64,000 nt of DNA from Marinobacter sp. LQ44 (GCF_001447155.2 NZ_CP014754.1:806001-870000); one strand, 5' to 3'; shown: positions 8,476-17,887, numbered from the stretch's first letter. The notes: generated by a model not told the origin, from the sequence alone. Made by a program: numbers and translations.

Positions 8476-9895
8476 GGCTTGGCTCTTGTTTGATGTCGGT
8501 TACGCCGGGCTCAAGCCGGCGTTTTCGGTAGACGAATTGCTCGCTGTCTGGTGCCTGTTCAAGGGTACGGAAGCGGTTGGTGGTAACCACCTGCATTCCC
8601 TCAGGTGGCGAATTCACCAGCCGGTTCAGGGCTGCCAGCAAATCCGGAAAGCGGTAGCCGGGAATAAAACCATCCAGCCGGCCGTGCAGCTCCCGCACCA
8701 GATCTGCCGTAGGCCGCAGTTCCAGCGTTTCCAGCCACTGGTAAAGCTGGTTGATGCGCTGAACGTCGATCCGACTGTGGCGACCGCTGCCATCCACTTC
8801 CTGCAGTACCGGCACTTCCGCTTTGCGGCGCAAATCCGTCAGGCGCAGGTCCAGTTCGCTGAACAACAATTGGTAGTAGCTGGACGACTGGCCAAAGGCA
8901 TAATGCTTCGGCCGCTGTTGTGCCCGCAGGCCCACCAGGAACCCGGTGCTGCGGGCAAACTCCCCACCTTCCAGCCACTTGCGGCGCAGGCTGAGGGTTT
9001 CAGTATCCCCCTTGAGCGCTCGCAGCTTGCCATAGAAGTGCTCCATGGCATTGTACTGGGCCATGCCCCGGCGGGTCTTGCGCAGGAAGTGCTCCACCTC
9101 CTGGGCCACTGCCTGAATGGGTTTATAGAGCGCATTCAGGCTGAGGGATGAGCGGAATATCTGGTCAGCCAGGCTGTGATTGTCGTTGGTCTCCAGCAAC
9201 CGCACCATGGCCTCCAGGGTTTCGAACAAATTGCTGCCATCGGGCAGCCGGGTGTCCGGATTCAGGAATACCAGGGTGGGTTTGATGTGCCGGTCGTAAA
9301 GGGTCACGATCTGCTCAAACAGGTTCTGGCGAAATTCCAGGTACTTTTCCGGTGCCCGGCTGGCATCACCAGACAAGTCCGCCAGCTGGGCACTGATGGT
9401 TTGCATACGCAGCACGTTCTGACGCAACAGGCCGATGAGCTGGCTCACCCGTTCGTTCAGGTCGTCCCGCAGTTCGGTGTAATTCGGGTCTGCTTCACTG
9501 AAACTGCTGGTTTCCAGACGATTACGCACATCCCTCAGGGTCACCAGGTGGCCCCGCAGGCGGGCGTCGGTCAGCTCCTGGTAGAGCGAGGCGTTACAGG
9601 CCCGCATCAGGTTGATCAGGGCGTCCTGGAACACCAGCCGGCGCTCGCCGTCGGCTTTGATGATGTCTATGATCAGGCCGCTACGGAACAGGTTCTCGGT
9701 GTTCAGGGCCAGCCGCACCCGCTCCCGGTCGGCCCTGCCCAGATTAGCGGTATAGTCCATTACCTCGGCCACCAGGTCGCTCTCACGAATGTAGCGGGCC
9801 TCATTCCGGTCCATGCGTTCGATCATCCGGAACAGGATCTTCGGGTGCTCGAACAGCAGCCGGGTGGTGTCCAGGGTGCTGAAGCGTTTACTCAT
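8468..9895 (-). CDS. mksF: MksF/JetA kleisin subunit of Mks condensin
   Basis: A 475-residue, strongly helical protein. The start MSKRFSTLDTTRLLFEHPKI and the following winged-helix-like segment resemble MukF/MksF N-termini. A long middle region (DDLNERVSQLIGLLRQNVLR and similar heptads) is a four-helix-bundle/coiled-coil domain, and the C-terminal third (TDLVRELHGRLDGF) fits the winged helix that binds the SMC head. It overlaps mksB upstream and mksE downstream by 8 bases each, implying coupled, stoichiometric translation. No nuclease motif is visible. Confidence 0.9.
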   Translation of the reverse strand: MSKRFSTLDTTRLLFEHPKILFRMIERMDRNEARYIRESDLVAEVMDYTANLGRADRERVRLALNTENLFRSGLIIDIIKADGERRLVFQDALINLMRACNASLYQELTDARLRGHLVTLRDVRNRLETSSFSEADPNYTELRDDLNERVSQLIGLLRQNVLRMQTISAQLADLSGDASRAPEKYLEFRQNLFEQIVTLYDRHIKPTLVFLNPDTRLPDGSNLFETLEAMVRLLETNDNHSLADQIFRSSLSLNALYKPIQAVAQEVEHFLRKTRRGMAQYNAMEHFYGKLRALKGDTETLSLRRKWLEGGEFARSTGFLVGLRAQQRPKHYAFGQSSSYYQLLFSELDLRLTDLRRKAEVPVLQEVDGSGRHSRIDVQRINQLYQWLETLELRPTADLVRELHGRLDGFIPGYRFPDLLAALNRLVNSPPEGMQVVTTNRFRTLEQAPDSEQFVYRKRRLEPGVTDIKQEPSHA

Positions 9896-12830
9896 CCGCC
9901 AGCTCCAGCAGGCTGTTCTGGGTCTGGTCGGCCCAGTGGCTCAGGGCCTCGCCGCCGGTAAAACCCTCGGCTCCACCCCAGAACACCAGAGTGCGTTCCT
10001 TGCTGTAGGGCCGCGCGGTGCGCATCTGCCCCACTTCCAGGTGCCGGCCAATCAGGTAGATAACCTCGGCGCTGGCACTGTGGGTGGCCGCGGAAAACAG
10101 GTTGAAACCCTGCTGGCGCAACCGCTCCAGCAACGACGGCATCTGGCTGATATCCACGCTGGCCAGCTCGTCCAGCACCATGGGGAACGACAGCGTTACG
10201 CCCGGGTAGAGCACTCGTTTGAGCAGGCGGTATACCAGTTCCAGGTTGATCAGCGCGGTGGTGGAGGTGGACTGGCCCTTCTTGTCGAGATTGGCGGCGT
10301 TTTCCTTGCGGGTGCGGTAAGAAATGCCGGTGATCACCTTGTCCATGGTCAGGCGTTTGCTGCCGCCCTGCTCCCCGAAAAAGTCCGCCACGAACACCCG
10401 CAGGCGGTCGTAGAAGGCGTCGGACTGCAACTGGTTGCCATACGGGTCGATGTTGTTGGCTTCTTCCACCAGATTGCGGAATTTCGGGTCGGTGTGGATG
10501 TCCACCCGGATTTCCACCAGATCGTTGATGCGCACGCCGTCCAGCTCCCGGTTAAGCTGGGCTTCGAATCGGGCAATGTGCTCGTGGTTGGACTTCAAGG
10601 CCTGGCGGTAGCTGGCGACGGTTTCATTATGGATGCCAACCTGCTGCTCCAGCACATTCCAGCGCTCGGCCATGCCGGCGAATAGGTCTGAAAGGCTCTT
10701 GAAAGTGCTTCGGATAACAGACGATGCCGGGCTGTCTTTCTGCAATTCGCCTTCTGTATCTTCATGGATACCCAGGTACACAAACTGGCGCAGGTGGTCG
10801 AGGATATTGCGGCGGCGCTCTTCCAGGTCGTCCAGCTGGCTTTGCAGCTCGTCGAAGGCGGCAGCCGATACGCGCTCAATGTCCAGCGGCTGTTCCGCCT
10901 GCACGGCCTTCAGGTGCGGGAAGCGGTGCTCCACGGTGCCAACGCTCTTGCTCAGGGCCGCCAGCTCCCGCTCCCGTTCTTCAATGCGATCTTTCTCGGC
11001 TTTCGCTTTCGCGGCTTTCGCCTGAACCGCGTCCTGTTTTTCCTGCTCCAGCCGGGCCTGTTCGTTCAGTTTGGCAAGCTGTTCTTCGGCGGCCTGTTTT
11101 TCTTCGGTGGCGTCTTTCAGGGTGGTGGCTGCCGCCGGGTAGCGCTGCAGCGTTTCCAGGTCTTTCTCGATAGACCGGATTTCTTTCTCAGTGCGCTCGA
11201 TCAGCTGAGGTCGGTCGTGTTCCTGATTGGCGGTGTCGGCCAGCTCTGAGCGTTCTTTCTCCAGGCTGTGCAGCTCACCTTCAATATGATGGCGTTGCTC
11301 GGCAAAGTTGGTGTGCCGGGCCGGCTGGCTCTGGTACTCAGTATCAAACCAGTCGAACCCGCCATCGTTGGGCGCAAAAAGACGAGCGAAGGCTTCAATG
11401 GTGGCTTTGCTATCGGCATCCAGATCCTGGCCGGGGCTCGCCATCATCAGCCGGGGGTCAACCGCCCGCAGAGGCGCGGCGGTGGCCTCGTCCAGCTGGT
11501 TCTGCAGCTGCCACTGCTGTTTGCTTTCCCGGTCTTTCAGAGTTTCCAGCTTGCGCTCCAGCTCCTGCTTCTTGCGCTGAATCTGCTCCAGTCGGATTTC
11601 CGCCTGGGCGGCGCTTTTCAGGGCGGCCAGGTGCCCGCGTTTGCCCTCGAGCTCCTCTTTCTGGATCTCGGCGATTTCCTGCAGGGTCATCTCGCCGTAT
11701 TGCGAGACCAGCAGCTCACCGTCTTTCTGGTTCTGCTCGGACTGTTTGATGCGCCGGTCAGCGGAGCGGATCTCGCCTTTCAGGCCGCTGGTTTCCTGCT
11801 CCAGTTTCTTCAGGGTTTGCAGTACGTGGCGCAGAGTGTCGTTCTGTTCGTTAAACGCATCCAGCGCCACCCGCCGTTTGGCGCCAATGTCCGCCAGGGC
11901 ACTGGCCACGCCGTCCCGGAAGGCCGCGAAATCGTGCTGGCTGCGCAGTAGGGTCTGGTAGGCCTGGTAATCCCGGTTCAGCTTTTCAAACCTTGGCCGC
12001 TCTTTCTCGATGCGGTTGAGCTGGGTTTGCTGCTGTTTGAGCTGGTCGTGGCGATTGAGGAAATCATCAATATTGAAGTCGAAGGCATCATCGGCAAACT
12101 TTTTGTCGGCCTCGATGATGCTGGCCACCGCATTGGCCATGGCCTGATCGTCTGCCTTCATCTCGAACAGCAGCAGGATCAGGGTGCGCAGGGATTGCAC
12201 CCGGCGTTCGTCCGACTCGCCCAGGGGCAACACGGAATAGCGCACCGCGTCGGCGTTCATCAGCTCGCTGCTGTAAAGCATGGATTTGAGTTTGGCCGGG
12301 TCGTTGACCAGCCTGGTGTCTTTGGACAGCCTTTTCAGTGCCTCAGACAGCCGACTGAACGACAGCTCCGGCACCGCCTGGCCGATGCCGTCTTCACCGT
12401 CGCCGTTCCAGAACAGCGGCCGCAGCTGGTCGTAGCTCACGGGTATAAAGGCCCGGCCATAGCTGAGCTGGCTGGCGTTGTCGCGGTACAGAATCTGGCA
12501 ATGGGTACCCGCCGGGTTCTCCGCCTCCATGATCAGGAAGCTGAACTGGCTGGGGAAATAGTGCTGGTAGCTTTCTTCGTTGGTATAGAAGCTACCTGCG
12601 CTGGCGTTACGGAAGGCGAATTTCTTACGGCTGTTCTTGAAGTTGTTTTCCGGCAACAGGAACAGACGCAGGGAATTGAGCAGGCTGGATTTACCCAGGT
12701 TGCCCGGCCCCAGGATAAGGCCGTGGTTGTCCACCGGAATTTCCACGTAACAGAAGCCGGCGGAATCCACCAGTATCAGGCGACGTATGCCAAAGGTGAA
12801 AGTACTCGCGCTCGCCTGTGGATCACTCAT
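9888..12830 (-). CDS. mksB: MksB/JetC SMC-like ATPase
   Basis: A 980-residue SMC-type ATPase. Walker A is GPGNLGKS at 41-48, after an N-terminal strand region. Two long coiled coils (about 270-440 and 500-700, rich in E, K, Q, R) flank a short hinge. The C-terminal head has the signature KKGQSTSTTA (about 850-859) and Walker B FPMVLDELASVD with D887 and E888, so ATP binding and hydrolysis residues are present. The length fits MksB (shorter than MukB, about 1480). It is expected to extrude DNA loops with MksF/MksE; with the TOPRIM subunit such complexes cleave small circular DNA. Confidence 0.94.
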   Translation of the reverse strand: MSDPQASASTFTFGIRRLILVDSAGFCYVEIPVDNHGLILGPGNLGKSSLLNSLRLFLLPENNFKNSRKKFAFRNASAGSFYTNEESYQHYFPSQFSFLIMEAENPAGTHCQILYRDNASQLSYGRAFIPVSYDQLRPLFWNGDGEDGIGQAVPELSFSRLSEALKRLSKDTRLVNDPAKLKSMLYSSELMNADAVRYSVLPLGESDERRVQSLRTLILLLFEMKADDQAMANAVASIIEADKKFADDAFDFNIDDFLNRHDQLKQQQTQLNRIEKERPRFEKLNRDYQAYQTLLRSQHDFAAFRDGVASALADIGAKRRVALDAFNEQNDTLRHVLQTLKKLEQETSGLKGEIRSADRRIKQSEQNQKDGELLVSQYGEMTLQEIAEIQKEELEGKRGHLAALKSAAQAEIRLEQIQRKKQELERKLETLKDRESKQQWQLQNQLDEATAAPLRAVDPRLMMASPGQDLDADSKATIEAFARLFAPNDGGFDWFDTEYQSQPARHTNFAEQRHHIEGELHSLEKERSELADTANQEHDRPQLIERTEKEIRSIEKDLETLQRYPAAATTLKDATEEKQAAEEQLAKLNEQARLEQEKQDAVQAKAAKAKAEKDRIEERERELAALSKSVGTVEHRFPHLKAVQAEQPLDIERVSAAAFDELQSQLDDLEERRRNILDHLRQFVYLGIHEDTEGELQKDSPASSVIRSTFKSLSDLFAGMAERWNVLEQQVGIHNETVASYRQALKSNHEHIARFEAQLNRELDGVRINDLVEIRVDIHTDPKFRNLVEEANNIDPYGNQLQSDAFYDRLRVFVADFFGEQGGSKRLTMDKVITGISYRTRKENAANLDKKGQSTSTTALINLELVYRLLKRVLYPGVTLSFPMVLDELASVDISQMPSLLERLRQQGFNLFSAATHSASAEVIYLIGRHLEVGQMRTARPYSKERTLVFWGGAEGFTGGEALSHWADQTQNSLLELADE

Positions 12831-13605
12831 CCAGAATCATCTCCTGTTCCATGAATTTGCCGGTGGCCCGGAAAGCCTGCGCCAACGACACAAACCCCAG
12901 ATCTTCCGCCAGCATGATGGCCTTTGTAAACCTTTCGGTGGTGTCCGCTGTTTTGCGGAAGCGGCTCAGCCAGGGTTGCCAGTCAGCCGGCTGAAGATAG
13001 CAGGCCTTGTCGCCCAGCGCCGATCGCACCGATGCCAACATCTGCAGGCCGCCGGCATCGTAATCAAAGGCGCAGAGCACCTCATCGTAACCGGCCAGCC
13101 AGTTCAGGTCTGCCGCGCGGGTAATCCGGTTACCGCCACCGAGCACGACATCGCAGTTTGTGAGACCTAAGGTCTGGCCCAGACAGTCACCGGCAAAGGC
13201 CAGCATCTGGCGGTAGTGATAGAAATTTCGCTCATTCTCCACCACCAGCACCCGGGGCGCTGGCCGAAAACCGATATCCACCGAATCTCCGGTAATCACC
13301 ACCGAATCCGGCCGGTTGCCTGTCAGGGCGTTATGATACACTAGGAGGAAACTCACCTCGGTGCCGTGGCGGTGGGAATCGCCCTTCTTCGCCGCATCTA
13401 CCCTGCTAACGGGCGCAGCGGCCTGTCGCTGTAACGCCGCAAACGCAGCTTCATCCAGAATGGTTACCTGCCAGCGATTGGCGCCAACCTTCTCCGTTGC
13501 GAACAGCTCCCGATGCCGCCTACGCATTGCATCCGGTAGCTTTTTGAGAAAGGCCTCGTAGTTGATAGCCTTGTTCTTGAGAATTTTCTCGAGGTAGTCG
13601 TTCAA
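12823..13605 (-). CDS. mksG: MksG/JetD-type TOPRIM nuclease subunit (short form)
   Basis: A 260-residue protein, first in the operon. A C-terminal TOPRIM-like domain shows VLVVENERNF (E123), VVLGGGNRI (155-161) and VLCAFDYDAGG (D181, D183), the acidic triad expected of JetD/MksG nucleases. The N-terminal 110 residues (YEAFLKKLPDAMRRRH) form a helical arm. Described JetD proteins are usually about 350-400 residues, so this one is short. Gene order here is G-B-F-E rather than the F-E-B-G more often described. It overlaps mksB by 8 bases. It should nick or cut plasmid-like DNA captured by the SMC complex. Confidence 0.82.
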   Translation of the reverse strand: MNDYLEKILKNKAINYEAFLKKLPDAMRRRHRELFATEKVGANRWQVTILDEAAFAALQRQAAAPVSRVDAAKKGDSHRHGTEVSFLLVYHNALTGNRPDSVVITGDSVDIGFRPAPRVLVVENERNFYHYRQMLAFAGDCLGQTLGLTNCDVVLGGGNRITRAADLNWLAGYDEVLCAFDYDAGGLQMLASVRSALGDKACYLQPADWQPWLSRFRKTADTTERFTKAIMLAEDLGFVSLAQAFRATGKFMEQEMILDE

Positions 13606-13627
13606 TGGCTCACCTGTTCCCGCCTTG

Positions 13628-13649
13628 GTAAACTTGCCGGAAAGTTTAC
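13628..13649. promoter_or_regulatory. Perfect 8-bp dyad between divergent mksG and ycbL
   Basis: GTAAACTT, six bases, then AAGTTTAC: a perfect palindrome in the 59-base gap between the mksG start (13605) and the ycbL start (13665). It is 22 bases from one start codon and 15 from the other, a position where a dimeric repressor could block both genes. It lacks a T-run and is GC-poor, so it is unlikely to be a terminator. Regulator unknown. Confidence 0.5.
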
Positions 13650-13664
13650 AACCCGAGGCAGATT

Positions 13665-14312
13665 ATGTCCCTGAAGTACCGCGTGATTCCCGTCACTCCC
13701 TTTGAACAAAACTGCACCCTGCTCTGGTGTACCGAAACCAACAAGGCGGCGGTGGTGGACCCGGGCGGCGACCTGGATCGCATTCGGGCAGCGGTGGAAG
13801 CCGAGGGCGTCACTTTGGAGAAAATCCTGCTTACCCACGCCCACATCGACCATGCCGGCGGCACGGCAGAGCTGGCCAAGTCGGCCGGGTTGCCGATTGA
13901 GGGGCCCCATAAGGACGACAACTTCTGGATTCAGGGCCTGGCCATGCAGGCGCAAATGTTCGGGTTCCCGGCGCCGGAAGTGTTCACGCCTGATCGCTGG
14001 CTGGAAGACGGCGACACGGTAACGGTGGGTAATGAAACCCTGGAAGTACTGCATACCCCAGGCCACACCCCTGGCCATGTGGTGTTCTTCCATCGCGGCT
14101 CAAGACTGGCCCAGGTGGGTGACGTGCTGTTCAATGGCTCTATCGGCCGAACGGATTTCCCGAAAGGCGACTACAACACCCTGATTCATTCCATCCGGGA
14201 AAAGCTGTTCCCCCTGGGGGACGATGTGAACTTCATCTGCGGCCACGGCCCCATGTCCACCTTCGGCCGGGAACGAGCCACTAATCCGTTTGTATCCGAT
14301 CACCGGGGCTGA
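13665..14312 (+). CDS. ycbL: YcbL-type metallo-beta-lactamase-fold hydrolase (glyoxalase II-like)
   Basis: A 215-residue MBL-fold hydrolase very similar in layout to E. coli YcbL: MSLKYRVIPVTPFEQNC start, metal motif HAHIDH at 58-63, then GHTPGHVVFF, a DVLFNGSIGRTDFP segment and a final HGP. All metal ligands are visible. YcbL proteins hydrolyse S-lactoylglutathione-type thioesters, acting as a type II glyoxalase in methylglyoxal detoxification. A VOC-family GloA-like gene is present far away at 52933-53373. The gene is divergent from the Mks operon and ends in a hairpin shared with the convergent chemoreceptor gene. Confidence 0.92.
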   Translation: MSLKYRVIPVTPFEQNCTLLWCTETNKAAVVDPGGDLDRIRAAVEAEGVTLEKILLTHAHIDHAGGTAELAKSAGLPIEGPHKDDNFWIQGLAMQAQMFGFPAPEVFTPDRWLEDGDTVTVGNETLEVLHTPGHTPGHVVFFHRGSRLAQVGDVLFNGSIGRTDFPKGDYNTLIHSIREKLFPLGDDVNFICGHGPMSTFGRERATNPFVSDHRG

Positions 14313-14323
14313 GCGCCCCGGTG
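14301..14323. terminator. Hairpin at ycbL stop, between convergent genes
   Basis: CACCGGGGC (14301-14309) and GCCCCGGTG (14315-14323) form a perfect 9-bp stem with loop TGAGC; the ycbL stop lies in the loop. No T-run follows on either strand, so its efficiency as an intrinsic terminator is uncertain. Confidence 0.5.
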
Positions 14324-14336
14324 CCCGCGGCCGAAA

Positions 14337-15953
14337 TTATTGTTGCGACAACCGGAACTGCTCGATGGTCTTGCGCAGGGCTTCGGCCATAGCCAGGAGA
14401 TCACCGGCAATGCGGGCGGTTTCCTGGGCATCGCTGGAGGTCTGCTCCGCCGAACGGCTGATTTCAATCACGTTGTGATTGATGGATTCCGACACATTGC
14501 TCTGCTCGTTGGCCGCACTTTCCATTTCTTCATTCAGGCCGGTGATTTCGCGCACCGCCGCAGCGATGGTCTGCAATTCCGTTTCCACTTTCAGAATTGA
14601 TTCCACCTGATGCTGGGCCAGTTCGGAGGCATGGCGCATGGTGCCCACGCAATCCACCACCTCTTTTTTCAGGCCGTCAATGGTGTGGCGAATCTCCTCT
14701 GTGGACGCCTGGGTGCGGGACGCCAGTGCACGCACTTCATCAGCTACCACCGCAAATCCACGGCCCTGTTCACCCGCACGGGCGGCTTCGATGGCGGCGT
14801 TCAGGGCCAGCAGGTTGGTTTGGTCTGCAATCTCGGAAATCAACTCCAGCCGGGTTGCCATCTCGGTAGTGCGCTGGTCCAGCTGTTCGATTCGCTGCGC
14901 ACCGCTCTGCACCTCGGTATTCAGTGTCTCAATACCTTTCACGGCGTTGTGGGCCAGTTGTTCACCGGTCTCCGCCGCCTTCGCTGTGTCTGCGGATTTG
15001 CGAGCGGTATTCACCGCGTTCTCCCGCACCTGAACTGCGGATGCCGCCATCTCTGTAGTGGCGCTGGCTACCTGATCGGTATTGTCTCGTTGAGCGAGAA
15101 CCTCACGTTCCGTGGTTTCCGCCTTGCCGGCGATGGTCCGTGCCGCTGCTTCAACCTGGGCAGCATTGTCCATGACCGTATTCATGCTTTCCCGAATCTT
15201 CGCCACCATTCGGTTAAATGCCCTGGACAGTGAACCGATTTCATCGTTGCGTGTAACCTCCAGTTCAATGGAGAGGTCTGAGTTCCTGGAGATTTCATCC
15301 ATCCGGTCATGGAGCCTGCGCAACCGGGAGAACACCAGCCGCCCCAGAACCAGGGCGGTCAGGAAGAAAATCACCACAAAAATGACCACCTGAACACCAC
15401 CACCCACCAGCAACTGCTGCTGCAGGCGGGCATCACTCTGGGCCAGGGAGTAATCCACACGAATAGCCCCCAGAATGTCCCCTTCCTGGGCCTGGTGGCA
15501 GCCAAGGCAATTCACGCCCTGATAGTCGGCCTGCGCAATAACCGGCTCGATCAGGGTATAAACCCGGCCCTGGTCATTTGCCGAGTAAAGCTCCACCCGC
15601 TCGCCACGCAGTGCCCGCATATCCTCAGGTTCGCGACGCCTCTCCTCCGCGTTGCCGGCGCCGTACATCGCGTTCAACTGATCACTGCGCACCACCCGGA
15701 TGTCCAGAACATCCTCGGATGCCTTGGCCCGATCACGCAGTACATCCCGATTGTTGATGGTGCCTGTCACCATCATGGTGTTGAGCCCGTCAAAGTAGGA
15801 TTTTGCCAGCCCGTCTACATATTTGTGGCTGAACTCCTCAAGATGCGCTCGCTGCGACTGGGCGCTGTAAACAACGGTGAACGCCAAAATGATGGAAAAC
15901 GCCACGGCCAGGGCCGACAGCAGCAAAAAGCGGATCGAGTGTTGTTTTTTCAT
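14337..15953 (-). CDS. Methyl-accepting chemotaxis protein with CxxCH sensor motif
   Basis: A 538-residue chemoreceptor: TM1 about 10-32, periplasmic domain 33-180, TM2 about 182-207, HAMP about 207-260, and a signalling domain whose hairpin tip contains [20 protein letters not shown]. The periplasmic domain carries CLGCH at 149-153, a c-type heme attachment motif, in a DUF3365/Tll0287-like context ([18 protein letters not shown]). It may therefore sense redox state, oxygen or NO through a covalent heme. No C-terminal CheR-binding pentapeptide is present. The ATG at 15953 is chosen over an upstream in-frame codon. It stands alone, not in a che operon. Confidence 0.9.
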   Translation of the reverse strand: MKKQHSIRFLLLSALAVAFSIILAFTVVYSAQSQRAHLEEFSHKYVDGLAKSYFDGLNTMMVTGTINNRDVLRDRAKASEDVLDIRVVRSDQLNAMYGAGNAEERRREPEDMRALRGERVELYSANDQGRVYTLIEPVIAQADYQGVNCLGCHQAQEGDILGAIRVDYSLAQSDARLQQQLLVGGGVQVVIFVVIFFLTALVLGRLVFSRLRRLHDRMDEISRNSDLSIELEVTRNDEIGSLSRAFNRMVAKIRESMNTVMDNAAQVEAAARTIAGKAETTEREVLAQRDNTDQVASATTEMAASAVQVRENAVNTARKSADTAKAAETGEQLAHNAVKGIETLNTEVQSGAQRIEQLDQRTTEMATRLELISEIADQTNLLALNAAIEAARAGEQGRGFAVVADEVRALASRTQASTEEIRHTIDGLKKEVVDCVGTMRHASELAQHQVESILKVETELQTIAAAVREITGLNEEMESAANEQSNVSESINHNVIEISRSAEQTSSDAQETARIAGDLLAMAEALRKTIEQFRLSQQ

Positions 15954-16220
15954 GGTACCCCGGCAGCGGAAGATCAACTGAACAACCACCTGTTATGACG
16001 GCAGTTTCGGGTATAACTTTATAGACATACGTCAATTTTTATATGACCCAGATCAGCCCGATGCCATCCCTATGACACTCGTTGCAAAGTTTTACATTTC
16101 CACGCAAGTACAGACTGCGAAACCTCAAGAACAACCTGGCCCAAAACCTGCTTGTTACTCACAAACACACCCCATAATCGAATTTCCGGCAGTTATTTAC
16201 CGCCGAGGAGGAAATGCACC

Positions 16221-16883
16221 ATGTCTTTGCTGACATCCCTGATACAAGCCAGCACACGCTTTCAGCAAGCCATGGACAGCCGCCAGGCACCCGCAGCCAA
16301 GCCCGATGGCGAGAAACCCGCTGCCACGAAGCAACCCGAAGCCGCCGGCAACCCGGGTGATGACCGCTTTACCCCGTCCGGGCAGTCAGAACTGGACCCC
16401 GGCAGCCTGAAAGCTCGCAAGCTCCCACTCGGCCAGTACAAACAGACCGTTGCGCAGGATCTCTCCTTTGTTCGTGAAACCCTCCGGCACAAACTTGCCG
16501 AGTACAACCTGCACCCGGCAACGGCCCTGAGCGTGGGAAAAGGCGAGAACGGCAATGCGGTAGTTGAGGGGAAGCTGCCAGAAGAGCTTCGCGAAAGAAT
16601 TGAAATGGACCTGAACAACAACCGGGGCTTCCGGGAAGCCTTCAGTCGGCTGAGCGTCAGCGAACCGACACTACACTTTATGGATAACGCCCTGAAGCTC
16701 AATCAGGCCTACGGCGTGAACAACTCCCTGCTGGATTCACTGCTCAGCGACAACCAGCAGTTCAACGGATTACAGGATGTCATCCACCGTTACGACAGCC
16801 TGAAACGCAATGCCAACAGCGGCCAATCCGACTTCGGTAACAGCGCACAACGCTACGCCTTCAACCTGAACACCCGGGCCTGA
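16221..16883 (+). CDS. Hypothetical protein, 220 aa (DUF5610-like)
   Basis: A soluble protein with a Pro/Ala/Lys-rich low-complexity linker (about 25-70) followed by a helical domain (LSFVRETLRHKLAEYN, then ELRERIEMDLNNNRGF). The second half looks like the DUF5610-type domain found in flagellum-associated or uncharacterised proteobacterial proteins, but this is from memory of style rather than a firm match. No signal peptide or TM segment. The start has an excellent GAGGAGG ribosome site 9 bases upstream, so it is a real, well-translated gene. Divergent from the chemoreceptor gene; the 267-base gap between them holds no other gene. Confidence 0.75.
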   Translation: MSLLTSLIQASTRFQQAMDSRQAPAAKPDGEKPAATKQPEAAGNPGDDRFTPSGQSELDPGSLKARKLPLGQYKQTVAQDLSFVRETLRHKLAEYNLHPATALSVGKGENGNAVVEGKLPEELRERIEMDLNNNRGFREAFSRLSVSEPTLHFMDNALKLNQAYGVNNSLLDSLLSDNQQFNGLQDVIHRYDSLKRNANSGQSDFGNSAQRYAFNLNTRA

Positions 16884-16910
16884 TGCCCGGGTGGCATGGG
16901 TCTTTGACCG

Positions 16911-17534
16911 TTAAACCTGAAACGGAGCGGGATCACCTTTACCCACCCGCGTAACCTCCGGGGCATCCCCGAGGAAGTTCACCACGGTAGTCGCTTCCAT
17001 ACCGCAGAACCCGCCATCAATGATCAAATCCAGCTCGTGTTCCAGAACACCCCGGATTTCATAGGGATCGGTCATTGGCTCCGTTTCATCGGGCAGAATC
17101 AGGGTACTGCTCATGATCGGCTCGCCCAACTCGCCCAGCAGCTCCCGAACAATCTCGTTATCCGGCACCCGCACGCCAATAGACCGACGCTTGGGATGCA
17201 ACAACCGGCGCGGCACCTCACTGGTGGCTGGCAGAATGAACGTATACGGCCCCGGCGTGAACGTCTTCAGCAAACGGTACTGCGTGTTATCCACCTTGGC
17301 GTACACACCAATATCCGACAAATCCCGGCACACCAGCGTAAAGTTATGCTTGTCATCCAGCTTCCGGATACGCTTGATACGATCCGCTGCCTGCTTGTCA
17401 CCCAGGTGACAACCCAGCGCATACCCGGAATCCGTGGGATACACAATCACCCCACCCTTGCGAAGAATATCAACCGCCTGGTTAATCAACCGCTTCTGCG
17501 GATTCTCAGGATGGATCTGGAAAAACTGACTCAT
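16911..17534 (-). CDS. yciO: YciO family (Sua5/YrdC-like) protein
   Basis: A 207-residue YrdC-fold protein. MSQFFQIHPENPQKRLINQA and VIVYPTDSGYALGC are almost identical in pattern to E. coli YciO, followed by NFTLVCRDLSDI, FTPGPYTFILPAT and RRSIGVRVP. The YrdC fold binds ATP and threonine in TsaC to make threonylcarbamoyl-AMP for tRNA t6A, but YciO itself is a weak or uncertain enzyme in that pathway. Its start overlaps the bolA-like stop by 4 bases (ATGA), so the two are co-translated. Confidence 0.9.
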   Translation of the reverse strand: MSQFFQIHPENPQKRLINQAVDILRKGGVIVYPTDSGYALGCHLGDKQAADRIKRIRKLDDKHNFTLVCRDLSDIGVYAKVDNTQYRLLKTFTPGPYTFILPATSEVPRRLLHPKRRSIGVRVPDNEIVRELLGELGEPIMSSTLILPDETEPMTDPYEIRGVLEHELDLIIDGGFCGMEATTVVNFLGDAPEVTRVGKGDPAPFQV

Positions 17535-17887
17535 GAATTCACTCCCTGTCCCAATTTCGCAGCCATGGCGTCATCGCCCTTCGAACCGCCCATACAACCG
17601 GGCGAATCCGGCGCCGCCTGACCACTGGCCGCCCACTCCTCCGGCGTATACAAATGCAACGCCAAAGCATGCACAGGCCCCGCCAGCTCTTCCGCCAACA
17701 CTTTATAAATGGCCTGATGCCGCTTAACTTTCATCTGACCGGCAAAATCCGGCGACACCAGCGTCACCTTGAAATGGGTTTCCGAATTCGGCGGCACGGA
17801 ATGCATGTGGCTCTCGTTCTCCACAGCCAGCAGCTGCGCGGCAAAACCGTCTCTAAGTTTTGCTTCAATTGCGTTCTGAACTTTCAT
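17531..17887 (-). CDS. BolA family protein
   Basis: A 118-residue BolA-fold protein: KVQNAIEAKL at the start, the core ENESHMHSVPPNSETHFKVT, FAGQMKVKRHQAIYKVL, and LAGPVHALALHLYTPEEW at the end of the domain. BolA proteins pair with monothiol glutaredoxins in Fe-S/iron handling or act as regulators. The conserved histidine of the HxxY-type helix is retained. A short tail (SGQAAPDSPGCMGGSKGDD) follows the domain. First gene of a two-gene unit with yciO. Confidence 0.9.
   Translation of the reverse strand: MKVQNAIEAKLRDGFAAQLLAVENESHMHSVPPNSETHFKVTLVSPDFAGQMKVKRHQAIYKVLAEELAGPVHALALHLYTPEEWAASGQAAPDSPGCMGGSKGDDAMAAKLGQGVNS

Noticed and set aside
9176..12854. Several long plus-strand frames (261, 290, 227, 275 residues) opposite mksF and mksB
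   Set aside because: Shadows of a GC-rich coding region; the minus-strand genes have intact motifs and mutual 8-base overlaps.
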